A stretch of DNA of 51,234 nt from Candidatus Eremiobacteraceae bacterium. Lineage in GTDB: Bacteria > Vulcanimicrobiota > Vulcanimicrobiia > Eremiobacterales > Eremiobacteraceae. Positions 17,476 through 26,166 of this stretch are shown here, in pieces. Below the pieces are notes generated by a model. The model was not told where the DNA came from, did not search any database, and worked only from the letters and a program-made list of their open reading frames with translations. The translations under genes were made by a program, and so were the position numbers. How positions within the stretch are numbered: the first letter of the stretch is position 1; every line of letters starts with the position of its first letter. The stretch spans positions 1 through 51,234 of the forward strand of contig DATCBN010000030.1 in assembly GCA_036511855.1 (NCBI GenBank). Reading direction: 5' to 3'.

Positions 17476-18903
17476 TCACCAGCGCGAGATGACCATCTTT
17501 TTGCGCGTGTAGAATTCCACCGCGTCTTGGCCCTGCAGATGAAGGTCGCCGAAGAACGAGCCTTTCCAGCCCGAGAACGGATAAAACCCGAACGGCTGCG
17601 CGGTGCCGGCATTGATGCCGACCATGCCCGCTTCCACCGTGTCGCGGAATTGGCGTGCGGACTTGCCGCTCGACGTGAAGATCGCCGACATATTGCCGTA
17701 CCGTGACGCGTTCGCCATCGCGATCGCGTCGTCGAGCGTCTTCGCATACGCCATCGAAAGCACCGGCCCGAAGATCTCGTCGCGACCCACCGCCATCTCG
17801 GTGGTCACGCCGTCGAGCACCGTCGGGCCGACGAAATAGCCTGGCCGGTCTATGTAGCCGCGTCCGTCAGTGGTCACGCGCGCGCCCTCTGCCGCGCCGC
17901 GCGCGATGTATTCAAGCACCCGCGTGCGATGCTCATCGCGGATAAGCGGTCCGACGTCCACGCCCGCTTGATCGCCGGGGCCCACGACAAGTTTGCGCGC
18001 GCCTTCATTCACGGCCGCGAGCAACGGCGCGCCCGCCGAGCCCACCGCGACCGCCACGCTTCCAGCCAAGCAGCGCTCGCCGGCATTTCCGAAAGCTGAG
18101 TTGAGGATCGACGGCAGCGCTGCGTCGATGTCGGCGTCGGGCATGACGAAGATGTGGTTCTTCGCGCCGCCCGCCGATTGCACGCGCTTCCCGGTGCGAG
18201 CGGCCTCGCGGTAGACGTGCGCCGCCACCGCCTCGGAACCGACGAATGACACCGCTGCGACGTCCGGATGCGAGATGAGCGCGTCGACGCAATCGCGAGT
18301 CCCGTGAACCACGTTGAGCACGCCATCGGGAAAGCCGGCCTCCAGGAAGATCTCAGCCAGACGGACCGCTCCGAGTGGCGTCCGCTCCGATGGTTTGAGG
18401 ACGAACGTGTTGCCGCACACCACCGCGAGCGGGAACATCCACAGCGGGATCATCACCGGAAAATTGAACGGCGTGATGCCGGCGGCAACCCCTACGGGAT
18501 AGCGGTAGCAATCCTGATCCACGCCGTTGCCGACATCGCGCAGGGTCCGGCCCTGCAAAATCGTCGACGCCGCGCAGGCGAAGTCCACGACCTCGATCCC
18601 GCGCCGCACCTCGCCCCGCGCCTCGGCAAGAGTTTTGCCGTGATGGCGGGTGACGATGGCCGCGAGTTCCTCGGCGTGTTCTTCAAGTTTCGCTTTGTAG
18701 GCGAACATGAGCCGTTGACGATCCATGATCGACACGCGGCTCCACTCCGGTTGCGCGGCAGCTGCGGCTTTCACCGCCCGATCGACGTCGGCGGCACCGA
18801 GCAGCGGCACGCGTTCGATTTCTTCGGCCGTGGCCGGATTGAAAACGGGCAGCGAATCGCGCTCCAAACGCTCCCACTTCGGACCGATGAGCGCCGGTAT
18901 CAC
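17476..18903 (-). CDS. mmsA: Methylmalonate-semialdehyde dehydrogenase (CoA-acylating)
   Basis: 475-residue aldehyde dehydrogenase. Catalytic Cys278 lies in GNAGERCLAGS, and the position that is glutamate (general base) in ordinary ALDHs is Asn249 in GGAKNH, a hallmark of the CoA-dependent MmsA/IolA branch. It converts methylmalonate or malonate semialdehyde plus CoA and NAD+ to propionyl- or acetyl-CoA in valine, inositol or beta-alanine breakdown. The GTG start overlaps the FMN-reductase stop as GTGA. It is the last gene of the CoA biosynthesis operon and the only catabolic enzyme there. Its 3' end converges with the SRPBCC gene, with 6 bp between them. Confidence 0.92.
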   Translation of the reverse strand: MIPALIGPKWERLERDSLPVFNPATAEEIERVPLLGAADVDRAVKAAAAAQPEWSRVSIMDRQRLMFAYKAKLEEHAEELAAIVTRHHGKTLAEARGEVRRGIEVVDFACAASTILQGRTLRDVGNGVDQDCYRYPVGVAAGITPFNFPVMIPLWMFPLAVVCGNTFVLKPSERTPLGAVRLAEIFLEAGFPDGVLNVVHGTRDCVDALISHPDVAAVSFVGSEAVAAHVYREAARTGKRVQSAGGAKNHIFVMPDADIDAALPSILNSAFGNAGERCLAGSVAVAVGSAGAPLLAAVNEGARKLVVGPGDQAGVDVGPLIRDEHRTRVLEYIARGAAEGARVTTDGRGYIDRPGYFVGPTVLDGVTTEMAVGRDEIFGPVLSMAYAKTLDDAIAMANASRYGNMSAIFTSSGKSARQFRDTVEAGMVGINAGTAQPFGFYPFSGWKGSFFGDLHLQGQDAVEFYTRKKMVISRW

Positions 18904-19484
18904 GGAACTATGCCTTGCGAATCCGTTCGTCCAACCCGGCGGGCAAATTCCGCCAACGCGGAAAGCAACGCCGTGACCAGCCCTTTGGTCTTCTCATCCG
19001 TGAGATTGCCATCGGCGTCGAACTTCGTGCGCGCCGACGACACGTATAGCTGGGGGTCCGTGAGAAACCAGATGTCGGCGCCGGCCGCCAGTTGGCGAAG
19101 TTGGAGCTGTGAGCGCAAGGTGCCGAATCCGGTCGTCGAAGCGCCCATCATCGCGGTGGGTTTTTCGTCAAGGACCCCGTCGAATCGCGATGCCCAGTCG
19201 AGCACGTTCTTGGTCACAGCCGGCATCGAATAGTTGTATTCGGGTGTGACGATGAGCAACGCATCCGCCGCCTTGATCGCGTCAACCAGGCGCTTGACCG
19301 GCGGCAATGGATTCGACTCGTCGTCGAAGTCGGCGTTGTACAGCGGTACGTCGTCGATGTCGATGACGTTGATCGTCACGTCCGGCGGCGCGAGCGCGAC
19401 GGCCGCGCGCAGCAATCCACGATTGTATGATTTCACGCGAAGAGAACCCGCAAATGCGGCCACCTTCACGATGTCCGCCGTCAT
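18900..19484 (-). CDS. NADPH-dependent FMN reductase family protein
   Basis: 194-residue flavodoxin-like flavoprotein. The FMN phosphate loop FAGSLRVKSYNRGLL (about 10-24) and the flavin contact TPEYNYSMPAVTKNVLDW (about 79-96) are typical of the azoreductase/chromate-reductase/ArsH-like NADPH:FMN reductase group. It reduces FMN, quinones or other small acceptors in the cytoplasm. It overlaps coaX (ATGA) upstream and mmsA (GTGA) downstream, so it is co-translated within the CoA operon. CoaBC is itself an FMN enzyme, which may explain the linkage, but that is inference. Confidence 0.88.
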   Translation of the reverse strand: MTADIVKVAAFAGSLRVKSYNRGLLRAAVALAPPDVTINVIDIDDVPLYNADFDDESNPLPPVKRLVDAIKAADALLIVTPEYNYSMPAVTKNVLDWASRFDGVLDEKPTAMMGASTTGFGTLRSQLQLRQLAAGADIWFLTDPQLYVSSARTKFDADGNLTDEKTKGLVTALLSALAEFARRVGRTDSQGIVP

Positions 19485-20314
19485 TCGTTTCCGCCAAGCA
19501 CCGGCGCGCCGTCGCTCGCCGGATCGAGCATGGCGCGGCGGTCGGTGGTGGCCCAGTGATACAAGCCGTGAAGGCTCAGGCTGTCGTCGACGTGATGGAT
19601 CGCCTCGGTGTTTTTCGCGACTAATTCCGCGAGGCCGCCGGTGGCCACCACCGTGGGCTTGCCGCCGAGTTCCGCGGCGATCTTCGCGATGAGAAATTCC
19701 GCCTGGCCGACAAATCCGAAGATGATCCCGGATTGGAGCGCCTCTGCGGTATCGGTGCCGAGCGCGGCTCGCGGCCGGATCAGCGGCACGCTCATGAGTT
19801 TTGCGGCGCGCCCGACGAGCGCGTCGACTGAGAGCTCGATGCCCGGTGCGATGGCGGTGCCGGCGAACGCGCCGTCCGCGTCCACACCCGAGAACGTGGT
19901 CGCAGTGCCGAATCCGACGATGATGATCGGCGCGCCGTACCTCTTAACGCCCGCGATCGCATTGGCGATGAGGTCGGCGCCGAGTTCGGCTGGACGTTGC
20001 GTGCGAACGGGCATCATCGTTTGCCTTGCGGCGGAGATGAACTCCGTGCGGCAGTTGAAATAGCGCTGCGACATGCTCGTGACGGCTCGGTAGAGTTGGG
20101 GAACAACGTTCGCCACCACGACTCGCTGGACCGACGCCGGCGGCACGCCGCGCACGCGCAGCATCCCATCGACGAGAACGGCGAGCTCGTCGCCGGTCTG
20201 GCGGCGGTTCGTGACCGAACGCCACGTATGAGCGAGCGTTCCGGCGCTGTGGCCGGCGTCTTCGAATAGACCGAACTTTATATTCGTGTTGCCGATGTCG
20301 ACCGCGAGGAGCAT
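19481..20314 (-). CDS. coaX: Pantothenate kinase, type III
   Basis: 277 residues; phosphorylates pantothenate, the first committed step from vitamin B5 to CoA, and is of the type III class that is not feedback-inhibited by CoA. Motifs: the phosphate loop AVDIGNTNIKFGLF (about 4-17), GADLIANAIAG, and the actin-like GFGTATTFSGVD segment. The ATG at 20314 matches the family N-terminus; the upstream in-frame extension is non-family sequence within coaBC. It lies 2 bp after coaBC and overlaps the FMN reductase gene by 4 bp. Confidence 0.95.
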   Translation of the reverse strand: MLLAVDIGNTNIKFGLFEDAGHSAGTLAHTWRSVTNRRQTGDELAVLVDGMLRVRGVPPASVQRVVVANVVPQLYRAVTSMSQRYFNCRTEFISAARQTMMPVRTQRPAELGADLIANAIAGVKRYGAPIIIVGFGTATTFSGVDADGAFAGTAIAPGIELSVDALVGRAAKLMSVPLIRPRAALGTDTAEALQSGIIFGFVGQAEFLIAKIAAELGGKPTVVATGGLAELVAKNTEAIHHVDDSLSLHGLYHWATTDRRAMLDPASDGAPVLGGNE

Positions 20315-20316
20315 CG

Positions 20317-21549
20317 TCAGGCGCCCGATCGGAGCTGGGCGGTGCGATCTAAGATCGAAGCCGCGATCGAGGGCTTCGACGCGCGCGCAACGGCTTGTTC
20401 GCCGCCCGGCCAAAGAATGAGCACCTCGTTATCGGCTGCGCCGAAGGCGCCGCTGCCGTTGTTGCCGATCCGGTTGACGACGATGCAATCCAACTTCTTG
20501 CGTGCGAGCTTTTCCAGCCCGTTGGCGCGCAGGTCTTCGGTTTCAGCTGCAAAGCCCACCACCAAACATCCCGTCGGACGACGCGCCGAGACGTCGGCGA
20601 TGATGTCGGGGTTGCGTTCGAGATCCATCTGCAGCGGCGCGCCGTCTTTCTTCACCTTGCCCGAAGCCTGCGAGGATGGACGAAAATCCGCCACCGCGGC
20701 CGCGCCGATGAACATCGTCGTGTCCGGCAGATGTGCGAGCGCTGCGGCGTGCATTTCGCGGGCGGTGACGACGCGAACGAGTTCTATGTCGAAGGGCGGC
20801 GCGAGTTCGGCGGGCCCGCTGATCAAGGTGACGTGCGCGCCGCGCCGCCGCGCCTCACCGGCAAGCGCGTAACCCATGCGGCCGCTGGACGCGTTCGACA
20901 GAAAGCGCGCTGGGTCGGCGAACTCGCGCGTCGGACCTGCGGTGACGACGACGCGCTCGCCGGCCATGCTGCTGGCCCGCCCGAGGGCGCGCACGACAGC
21001 GGCGACGATGTCGTCTTCATCTGCAAGACGGCCGTCGCCGATCTCGCCGCACGCGAGAAATCCGGAACCGGGCTCGACGAATTCAAGCCCGCGCGCCGTC
21101 AGCGACGCGATATTTTCACGCGTCGCCGCGGAATCGAGCATCGCGGTGTTCATTGCCGGCGCTACGAGTACGGGGTTGCGCGTGGCGAGGACGCAGGTCG
21201 TGAGCAGATTGTCGGCGATGCCGTGCGCGATTTTGGCTAGCGTGTTCGCGGTGGCGTTGAGCACGACGAACAGTTCGCTCTTGCGCACCAGCGTGATATG
21301 CGCGACTTGCCACGTGGTGCCGGCGTCGAACATCTCGGTGTGCACGTCGTTGCCGGACAGCGCTTGAAACGTGAGCGGCGTGACAAACCGGCACGCTGCT
21401 TCGGTCATGATCACGTGGACGTCGGCGCCTGCTTGGCGTAGTTTACTGACGACGCCCGCGCACTTGTAGGCGGCGATTCCGCCGCAGACGCCGACGAGTA
21501 CGGTGCGACCGGCGAGATCCGGCGGCGCAGATGATGGCGCGATGTTCAT
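20317..21549 (-). CDS. coaBC: Bifunctional phosphopantothenoylcysteine decarboxylase/synthetase
   Basis: 410 residues. The N-terminal CoaC flavoprotein domain (about 1-185) has GGIAAYK, the active-site His84 in QVAHITL, the PAMNTAM motif (131-137) and the substrate-clamp cysteine 167 in GFLACGEIGDGRLAD. The C-terminal CoaB synthetase domain (about 195-400) has AGPTREFADPARFLSN, SSGRMG and KVKKDG. Together they condense phosphopantothenate with cysteine and decarboxylate the product to phosphopantetheine. All key motifs are intact. It sits between panC (75 bp upstream) and coaX (2 bp downstream). Confidence 0.96.
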   Translation of the reverse strand: MNIAPSSAPPDLAGRTVLVGVCGGIAAYKCAGVVSKLRQAGADVHVIMTEAACRFVTPLTFQALSGNDVHTEMFDAGTTWQVAHITLVRKSELFVVLNATANTLAKIAHGIADNLLTTCVLATRNPVLVAPAMNTAMLDSAATRENIASLTARGLEFVEPGSGFLACGEIGDGRLADEDDIVAAVVRALGRASSMAGERVVVTAGPTREFADPARFLSNASSGRMGYALAGEARRRGAHVTLISGPAELAPPFDIELVRVVTAREMHAAALAHLPDTTMFIGAAAVADFRPSSQASGKVKKDGAPLQMDLERNPDIIADVSARRPTGCLVVGFAAETEDLRANGLEKLARKKLDCIVVNRIGNNGSGAFGAADNEVLILWPGGEQAVARASKPSIAASILDRTAQLRSGA

Positions 21550-21624
21550 GGGAGTGGATGTGCTTGCTTAGTCGGCCCCCCGATGCCGCCCTCCACGGCG
21601 CTAGCATTCACGGGCAAATCCCTC

Positions 21625-22461
21625 CTACGGCGTGCGCATGCTGACGTTGTCGATCAATCGCGTCGCACCGCAGTACGCGGCACCAACCACAAGAAGATCC
21701 GACTCCGCGGGCGCGGTGACGAGCGGCACGAACGCGCGCGGATCGACGACGGCGATGTAGTCGAGCCGTAATGGAGCCAACAAAGCCGCTGCATCCGCGA
21801 CGAGCCGATGTGCGTCCGTTCGTCCGGCGACCAGTGCTTGCGCTACGCTTTGAAGCGCTTGCGAAAGCTTCACCGCGTCGCGCCGCTCCTGCGTGGACAG
21901 ATAGATATTGCGCGACGAAAGCGCGAGACCATCGTCCTCGCGCACGATGGGGCAGCCGACGATCTCAACCGGCAGATCGACGTCCGCCGTCATCTGCCGC
22001 ACCACCGCGAGCTGTTGCGCATCCTTTTGACCGAAGTACGCGCGCTGCGGCACGACGAGATTGAAGAGTTTCAGCACGACGGTCGCGACGCCGCGGAAGT
22101 GCCCCGGTCTGCGCTCGCCCTCGAGCTGCGAAGCGAGAGATCCCGGATCGATCGTCGTTTGCGCGCCGGGCGGGTACATCACGTCGTCCGCTGGTGCGAA
22201 TAAGAGGTCTGTGCCGATCCGTTCTAACATCGCGGCATCGGCGTCGAACCTGCGCGGATAGCGGCTTAGATCTTCGCCCGGTCCGAATTGCAACGGGTTG
22301 ACGTACACAGACACGACGACCGTCGCGCACTCCGCGCGGGCACGCGCGACGAGCGATGCGTGGCCCGCATGCAAGGCGCCCATCGTCGGCACGAACCCGA
22401 CCGGCGACGACAGAGCGGCCCGCGCGGCGCGAAGGTCGCTGACCGAACGGACGACGTGCAC
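21625..22461 (-). CDS. panC: Pantothenate synthetase
   Basis: 278 residues; condenses pantoate and beta-alanine using ATP. Motifs: PTMGALHAGHASLV with the HIGH-like ATP site (about 25-38), the pantoate-binding YVNPLQFGPGEDL and RYPR, FGQKDAQQL and the KMSKS-equivalent LALSSRNIYLS. The start is GTG, 3 bp after the panB stop. The gene precedes coaBC in an operon that otherwise lacks panD, so beta-alanine must come from elsewhere. Confidence 0.95.
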   Translation of the reverse strand: MHVVRSVSDLRAARAALSSPVGFVPTMGALHAGHASLVARARAECATVVVSVYVNPLQFGPGEDLSRYPRRFDADAAMLERIGTDLLFAPADDVMYPPGAQTTIDPGSLASQLEGERRPGHFRGVATVVLKLFNLVVPQRAYFGQKDAQQLAVVRQMTADVDLPVEIVGCPIVREDDGLALSSRNIYLSTQERRDAVKLSQALQSVAQALVAGRTDAHRLVADAAALLAPLRLDYIAVVDPRAFVPLVTAPAESDLLVVGAAYCGATRLIDNVSMRTP

Positions 22462-22464
22462 GCG

Positions 22465-23319
22465 CTAGCGCGTCGCGGGATTCTGGCTCGCTGCGTGAGC
22501 GTTCGATTGCGCATCCCGCGTCTGGGCGCCGACTTCGTGCTCCGGCTCAGGGAACTTCAGCGTTCGCACATCGCCGACGTACGAACGCACCGCGGCAAGC
22601 CCGTCGTCGTACAATTTCGCGTAACGTTTGGCGTGCCGGGGCAGATAGCCGACCGAAAGCCCGAGCAGATCGTTGATGACGCTGACCTGGCCGTCGCAGC
22701 TCGGCCCCGCGCCGATACCGATCGTCGCGCAGCGGATAGCTGCGCTCACCTTCAACGCAAGCGCGCTCGGCACGCACTCGAGGACGATGGCAAAGCATCC
22801 GGCTCGGTCCAATGCCTCAGCCTGCGCGAGCATGAGCTCGGCAGATTCGACCGTCTTGCCCTGCGCGCGATATCCACCGAGCGCATTGACCGACTGCGGC
22901 GTGAGGCCGAGGTGCCCCATCACTGGAATGCCGCTCGATACGAGGCGTGCGACCAGATCGATGTCGTGCCCGCCCTCCAATTTGACGGCTTGCGCCAAGC
23001 CCTCTTTGAGAAACCGGCCTGCGTTGCGGACCGCTTCGTCGTGGCCGCATTGGAACGAAAGAAACGGCATATCTGCGATGACGAACGCGCCTTTAGCGCC
23101 GCGGGTCACCACGCGGGTATGGTAGAGCATTTCGTCGATCGTGATCGGCAGCGTGGTATCGTATCCCGCGAATACCATCGCGGCGGAATCGCCGACCAAA
23201 ATCGCATCGGCGCCGGCTGCGTGCACCATGGCCGCAACGAGCGCGTCGTAGGCCGTGACGATCGCGATCTTCTCGCCACGTGCTTTCTTGTCGAAAAAAG
23301 TGTTGACGGTGACGGGCAT
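22465..23319 (-). CDS. panB: 3-methyl-2-oxobutanoate hydroxymethyltransferase
   Basis: 284 residues; makes ketopantoate from 2-oxoisovalerate and methylenetetrahydrofolate. The TIM-barrel motifs TAYDALVAAMV, VGDSAAMVFAGYDTTLPI (metal-binding Asp), MPFLSFQ, KLEGG and GHLGLTPQSV, plus GIGAGPSCDGQV near the C-terminus, are all present. ATG 23319 matches the family; an in-frame extension to 23508 lies within the FHA gene and is not homologous. A longer than usual tail after about residue 260 is rich in Ala, Gln and Asn. It lies 10 bp after the FHA gene and 3 bp before panC. Confidence 0.95.
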   Translation of the reverse strand: MPVTVNTFFDKKARGEKIAIVTAYDALVAAMVHAAGADAILVGDSAAMVFAGYDTTLPITIDEMLYHTRVVTRGAKGAFVIADMPFLSFQCGHDEAVRNAGRFLKEGLAQAVKLEGGHDIDLVARLVSSGIPVMGHLGLTPQSVNALGGYRAQGKTVESAELMLAQAEALDRAGCFAIVLECVPSALALKVSAAIRCATIGIGAGPSCDGQVSVINDLLGLSVGYLPRHAKRYAKLYDDGLAAVRSYVGDVRTLKFPEPEHEVGAQTRDAQSNAHAASQNPATR

Positions 23320-23329
23320 TTTTGTTGGT

Positions 23330-23641
23330 CTACGCTTTCTTTGGCGGAGCAGGATCGAGCACGCGCAACATCGTGCGGCCGACGATAAACGGCTGGCCCG
23401 TGGTGATGAGCATCGGACCATCGATGGGCGAGCCGTCGACGAGCGTGCCGTTGCGGCTGTCCAGGTCGGTGAGTACAAGTCCGCCGGGCGTGGCGCGAAC
23501 TTCGGCATGCCGGCGGGATGCGGCTCGGTCGGTGGACAATTCGGCGCCGACGGCTGTACCGTCGCGGCCGATGCTGATGTCCCGGGAAAACGCCCAGCGT
23601 TTGCCGTCGAGTGGGCCGTTCATCGCTTCGAGTTCGTACAT
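23330..23641 (-). CDS. Small FHA-domain protein
   Basis: 103 residues made almost entirely of one forkhead-associated domain, which binds phosphothreonine peptides. The signature residues are present: SIGRDG (GR), RAASRRHAEV (S/RRH) and LDSRNGTLVDG (NG). No other domain is attached, so it is probably an adaptor in Ser/Thr kinase signalling; no kinase is encoded in the window. It is the first gene of the panB-panC-coaBC run (10 bp spacing), so CoA synthesis may be transcribed together with a phospho-signal reader. Confidence 0.88.
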   Translation of the reverse strand: MYELEAMNGPLDGKRWAFSRDISIGRDGTAVGAELSTDRAASRRHAEVRATPGGLVLTDLDSRNGTLVDGSPIDGPMLITTGQPFIVGRTMLRVLDPAPPKKA

Positions 23642-23823
23642 GAGAACGGCCGATTTCGCGGGTTGCGCGGCGCCCTCCCGCGTAGCCGCCCATGGGGCGG
23701 TTAGAGGCCGTGCCGGACTTTTGGCCTAGCCAGGTCTTGCAAGCCTAATTTTACCGTCCGGTCTGGCCGACAACACTAAATGTAAGAAGGCCGCGCCTCT
23801 TATAACCGGAGCTGAAAAACGTT

Positions 23824-24048
23824 GTGGAAGACCCGAGCGTGAGCCAGGTTCGCGATTCCGATTTGCTTGACATCGACCCCGACGCGCTTCGGGAAGCCGA
23901 GCGAGTTTTCGCGCAAGGCATCTTGGACACGATGCCCGGCAAGCTCGTTGCGAGCGCCGCGTACGAAGAGACCCGCGTCGTCCTCACGATGACCGACGGG
24001 AGCGAATATTATTTCTACGGATTCATGGGTGAGGCAAAACGCGACTGA
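23824..24048 (+). CDS. Small hypothetical protein
   Basis: 74 residues, acidic, starting at GTG with a GGAG Shine-Dalgarno about 13 nt upstream; a second GTG at 23839 is an alternative. The sequence has a helical half (DPDALREAERVFAQGIL) and a beta half (TRVVLTMTDGSEYYFYGFMG). I do not recognise the family. It is transcribed divergently from the FHA gene and ends just before a strong bidirectional terminator, which supports its being a real transcription unit. Confidence 0.5.
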   Translation: MEDPSVSQVRDSDLLDIDPDALREAERVFAQGILDTMPGKLVASAAYEETRVVLTMTDGSEYYFYGFMGEAKRD

Positions 24049-24075
24049 ATTCTGCGTCGCATAAAGCTGCAAACA

Positions 24076-24103
24076 AAAAACTCGCGCGACGACGCGAGTT
24101 TTT
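24076..24103. terminator. Bidirectional Rho-independent terminator
   Basis: Stem AAAAACTCGCG / CGCGAGTTTTT with loop CGACGA, flanked by an A-run on the left and a T-run on the right. It lies between the convergent small hypothetical gene (plus) and the PilZ gene (minus), so it can end transcription in both directions. Confidence 0.9.
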
Positions 24104-24129
24104 CTGATTTTAGAGGCTCGGTTTTTGGA

Positions 24130-24483
24130 TCAGGCCCGCCGTTGCGCGTCGTTGGATTCGACGAAACCCAGGATGGCCGTGTGGTCGCCCGGCTCGATGG
24201 ACGTGAATGCGATGCCGTGATGAAATTTCTGCTCGTTGCGCGCGAAGAAACTCAACACGACCCGTCCCCTGGCCTGAACCGTGCGGTTCGTACCGGGAAG
24301 ACCGAACTTGAGGCCGACGTTCGCGCGCGCCGGCAAATCATACGAGGCGACGAGGCGCATTCCCCCGGCCCCAAGATCGAAGACCGAGCCGTCGTGCGGA
24401 TTAGCTTCGCCATCCACCGAGAATTCCACGGGCAAAGTAACTGCAACGCGGACATACTGACGCCGGCTTAGCTCACCATCCAT
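24130..24483 (-). CDS. PilZ-domain protein
   Basis: 117 residues, a single PilZ domain that should bind cyclic di-GMP. The N-terminal arginine motif (RRQYVRV, RxxxR-like, about 7-13) and the second motif DLGAGGMRL (D/NxSxxG-like) are visible, with Gly in place of the usual Ser. It may control motility, adhesion or exopolysaccharide; no partner gene is adjacent. Together with the membrane GGDEF protein it shows that cyclic di-GMP signalling probably exists in this organism. Confidence 0.82.
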   Translation of the reverse strand: MDGELSRRQYVRVAVTLPVEFSVDGEANPHDGSVFDLGAGGMRLVASYDLPARANVGLKFGLPGTNRTVQARGRVVLSFFARNEQKFHHGIAFTSIEPGDHTAILGFVESNDAQRRA

Positions 24484-24618
24484 TTGTCCCAGTATTCTCG
24501 CACAGGCGTTCGGAGCCTGCCATACTTGAATTTACTTGCCCTCATCGCGAGCTCGGGTGATAGCGCTCACGCCCGTCCGCCGGCGCGGCGCTCGCGCCAG
24601 AAATGAGGCAAAACGCGA

Positions 24619-24882
24619 ATGGATATCTCATCGTCGTCTGTCGGCTTTCCTACCTACTCATCCACATTAGACGATGGACTTTGCGGTTCAGAATTCGGTC
24701 AGGAGATGCAGCCGGACTCGGAGGTCAGCTTCACGCAACCGGTGGCCAGCATGCCGATCGGTCAGCAGTGCGGCAACCCCGGTCAAGACGGTTCGATGCT
24801 CGGCGCGCTCGGCCAGCCGGTGGACAACAACTTCAGCTGGTTTGGCGACGACGCCGATGGCGACTCCGCGCAGCCGCTATAG
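24619..24882 (+). CDS. Small acidic hypothetical protein
   Basis: 87 residues rich in Asp, Gly, Ser and Gln, with two Cys (GLCGSEF, GQQCGN) and several GQ/GN turns, ending in an acidic stretch (WFGDDADGDSAQPL). A GAGG Shine-Dalgarno lies 9 nt before the ATG. The sequence looks intrinsically disordered and matches no family I know. Its last 6 bp overlap the 3' end of the convergent aluminium-resistance-like gene. It could be a spurious frame, but the ribosome site and the non-random composition give modest support. Confidence 0.4.
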   Translation: MDISSSSVGFPTYSSTLDDGLCGSEFGQEMQPDSEVSFTQPVASMPIGQQCGNPGQDGSMLGALGQPVDNNFSWFGDDADGDSAQPL

Positions 24883-26166
24883 GGTGCGCTCGAGCCCGCC
24901 GCTCGCGCGCTCTATGTCACTTGCGGCGTTCATCGCCACAAGCACTCCGTGCGCAACATCTAGACCGCCCTGAAGATACACTTCGTACGGTGCGCGCATC
25001 GGAGCATCGCACGAGAGCTCCAATGTCGAGCCGGCGACGAACGCGCCGTCGGCCATCAACACGGGATCCGCATAACCCGGCACCGGACCGGGTTCCGGCA
25101 AGGCGCGCGAGTTCACCGGCAGCATCCGTTGCACACCGCGTGCGAATGCCTTTAGCTTCTCGGGCGATCCAAGGCGGATCGCTTGAATTATGTCCGTACG
25201 TGCTGCGCCGCACGCCGGCTCCGTTTCGTATCCTAATTCGGCGAACAGCGCGGCGGCGAAATCCATCGTCTTCAAACTCTCGGCCACGGCGCGCGGCGCG
25301 CGATGCAGCCCGGCGAAAAACCATCGACTCGTGTCCAGCGTCGGTCCGATCGCGGCGCCGATCCCGGGTGCGAAAATTCGTTCTGCCACGCGCTCCACGA
25401 TTTCGGCCCGCCCCGCGACGTACGCGCCGCTCACCGCCACGCCTCCGCCCGGATTCTTGATGAGCGAACCGACCACTGCGTGGGCGCCGACGGCGCACGG
25501 TTCTACAGGTTCGACGAATTCCCCGTAGCAGTTGTCCACCACCACGATAGCATTGGGAGCCCGCTCGCGCACGGCCGCGACAAGAGCGCCGATCGCCGCG
25601 ACATCGAGCGACGGACGCGGCGCATAGCCACGCGAGCGTTGCACGAAGACGACGTCTGGCACGCGATCGAGCGCTGCGGCGACATCGTGCGCCGCCGGGG
25701 CGGGTCCGTCAGTCCACGGCACTTCATCGTACTTCACGCCGCGGGCGACGAGACTGCGGGGGTGGTCCACCAGCGCCATCCTCAGCGTGTCGTACGGCCG
25801 GCCCGTCACCGAGCAGAAGCGGCCGCCCGCGTCAAGCAGCGCCGACAGCGTGACGACGATCGCCTGGGTTCCACTTGCAAGCTGCAGGCGCGCGATCGAC
25901 GCATCGGCGTCCATCAATCGGGCGAACAACGATTCGTACGCTTCACGGCCGCGATCGTGATAGCCGTAACCGGTGCTGCCTGTGAGGTGGCCTTCGTTCA
26001 AGCCGGCCTGCGCGAACGCGCCGATCACCTTTGCCGAGATTTCGAACGCTTTGGCATCGCGGTCGCGCCACGCAGGCAAGGCAAGCGCGAGCGCGGACTC
26101 CGCCGCGTCGACGACACGCGGCGTGAAGCCGAAAAGCTTGGCCGCAGCGCGAAGTCGGTCAACCAT
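24877..26166 (-). CDS. Aluminium-resistance/methionine gamma-lyase family PLP enzyme
   Basis: 429-residue fold-type I PLP enzyme of the YnbB/Alr family, annotated as methionine gamma-lyase family or cystathionine beta-lyase-like aluminium-resistance protein. The family-specific GSTGYGYHDRGREAYE (63-78) is present, with VDNCYGEFVEP (PLP Asp) and Schiff-base Lys237 in SLIKNPGGG. It probably cleaves C-S bonds of sulphur amino acids; the aluminium link is only historical. The start at 26166 overlaps the end of the PTS EIIC gene by 8 bp; the longer upstream frame is Arg/Ser-rich shadow sequence. Confidence 0.88.
   Translation of the reverse strand: MVDRLRAAAKLFGFTPRVVDAAESALALALPAWRDRDAKAFEISAKVIGAFAQAGLNEGHLTGSTGYGYHDRGREAYESLFARLMDADASIARLQLASGTQAIVVTLSALLDAGGRFCSVTGRPYDTLRMALVDHPRSLVARGVKYDEVPWTDGPAPAAHDVAAALDRVPDVVFVQRSRGYAPRPSLDVAAIGALVAAVRERAPNAIVVVDNCYGEFVEPVEPCAVGAHAVVGSLIKNPGGGVAVSGAYVAGRAEIVERVAERIFAPGIGAAIGPTLDTSRWFFAGLHRAPRAVAESLKTMDFAAALFAELGYETEPACGAARTDIIQAIRLGSPEKLKAFARGVQRMLPVNSRALPEPGPVPGYADPVLMADGAFVAGSTLELSCDAPMRAPYEVYLQGGLDVAHGVLVAMNAASDIERASGGLERTL

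Noticed and set aside
24030-24618. 15-bp direct repeat TGAGGCAAAACGCGA at 24030-24044 and 24604-24618
   Set aside because: One copy is coding and one is a ribosome-site region; a single 15-mer match is expected about once by chance in 51 kb.
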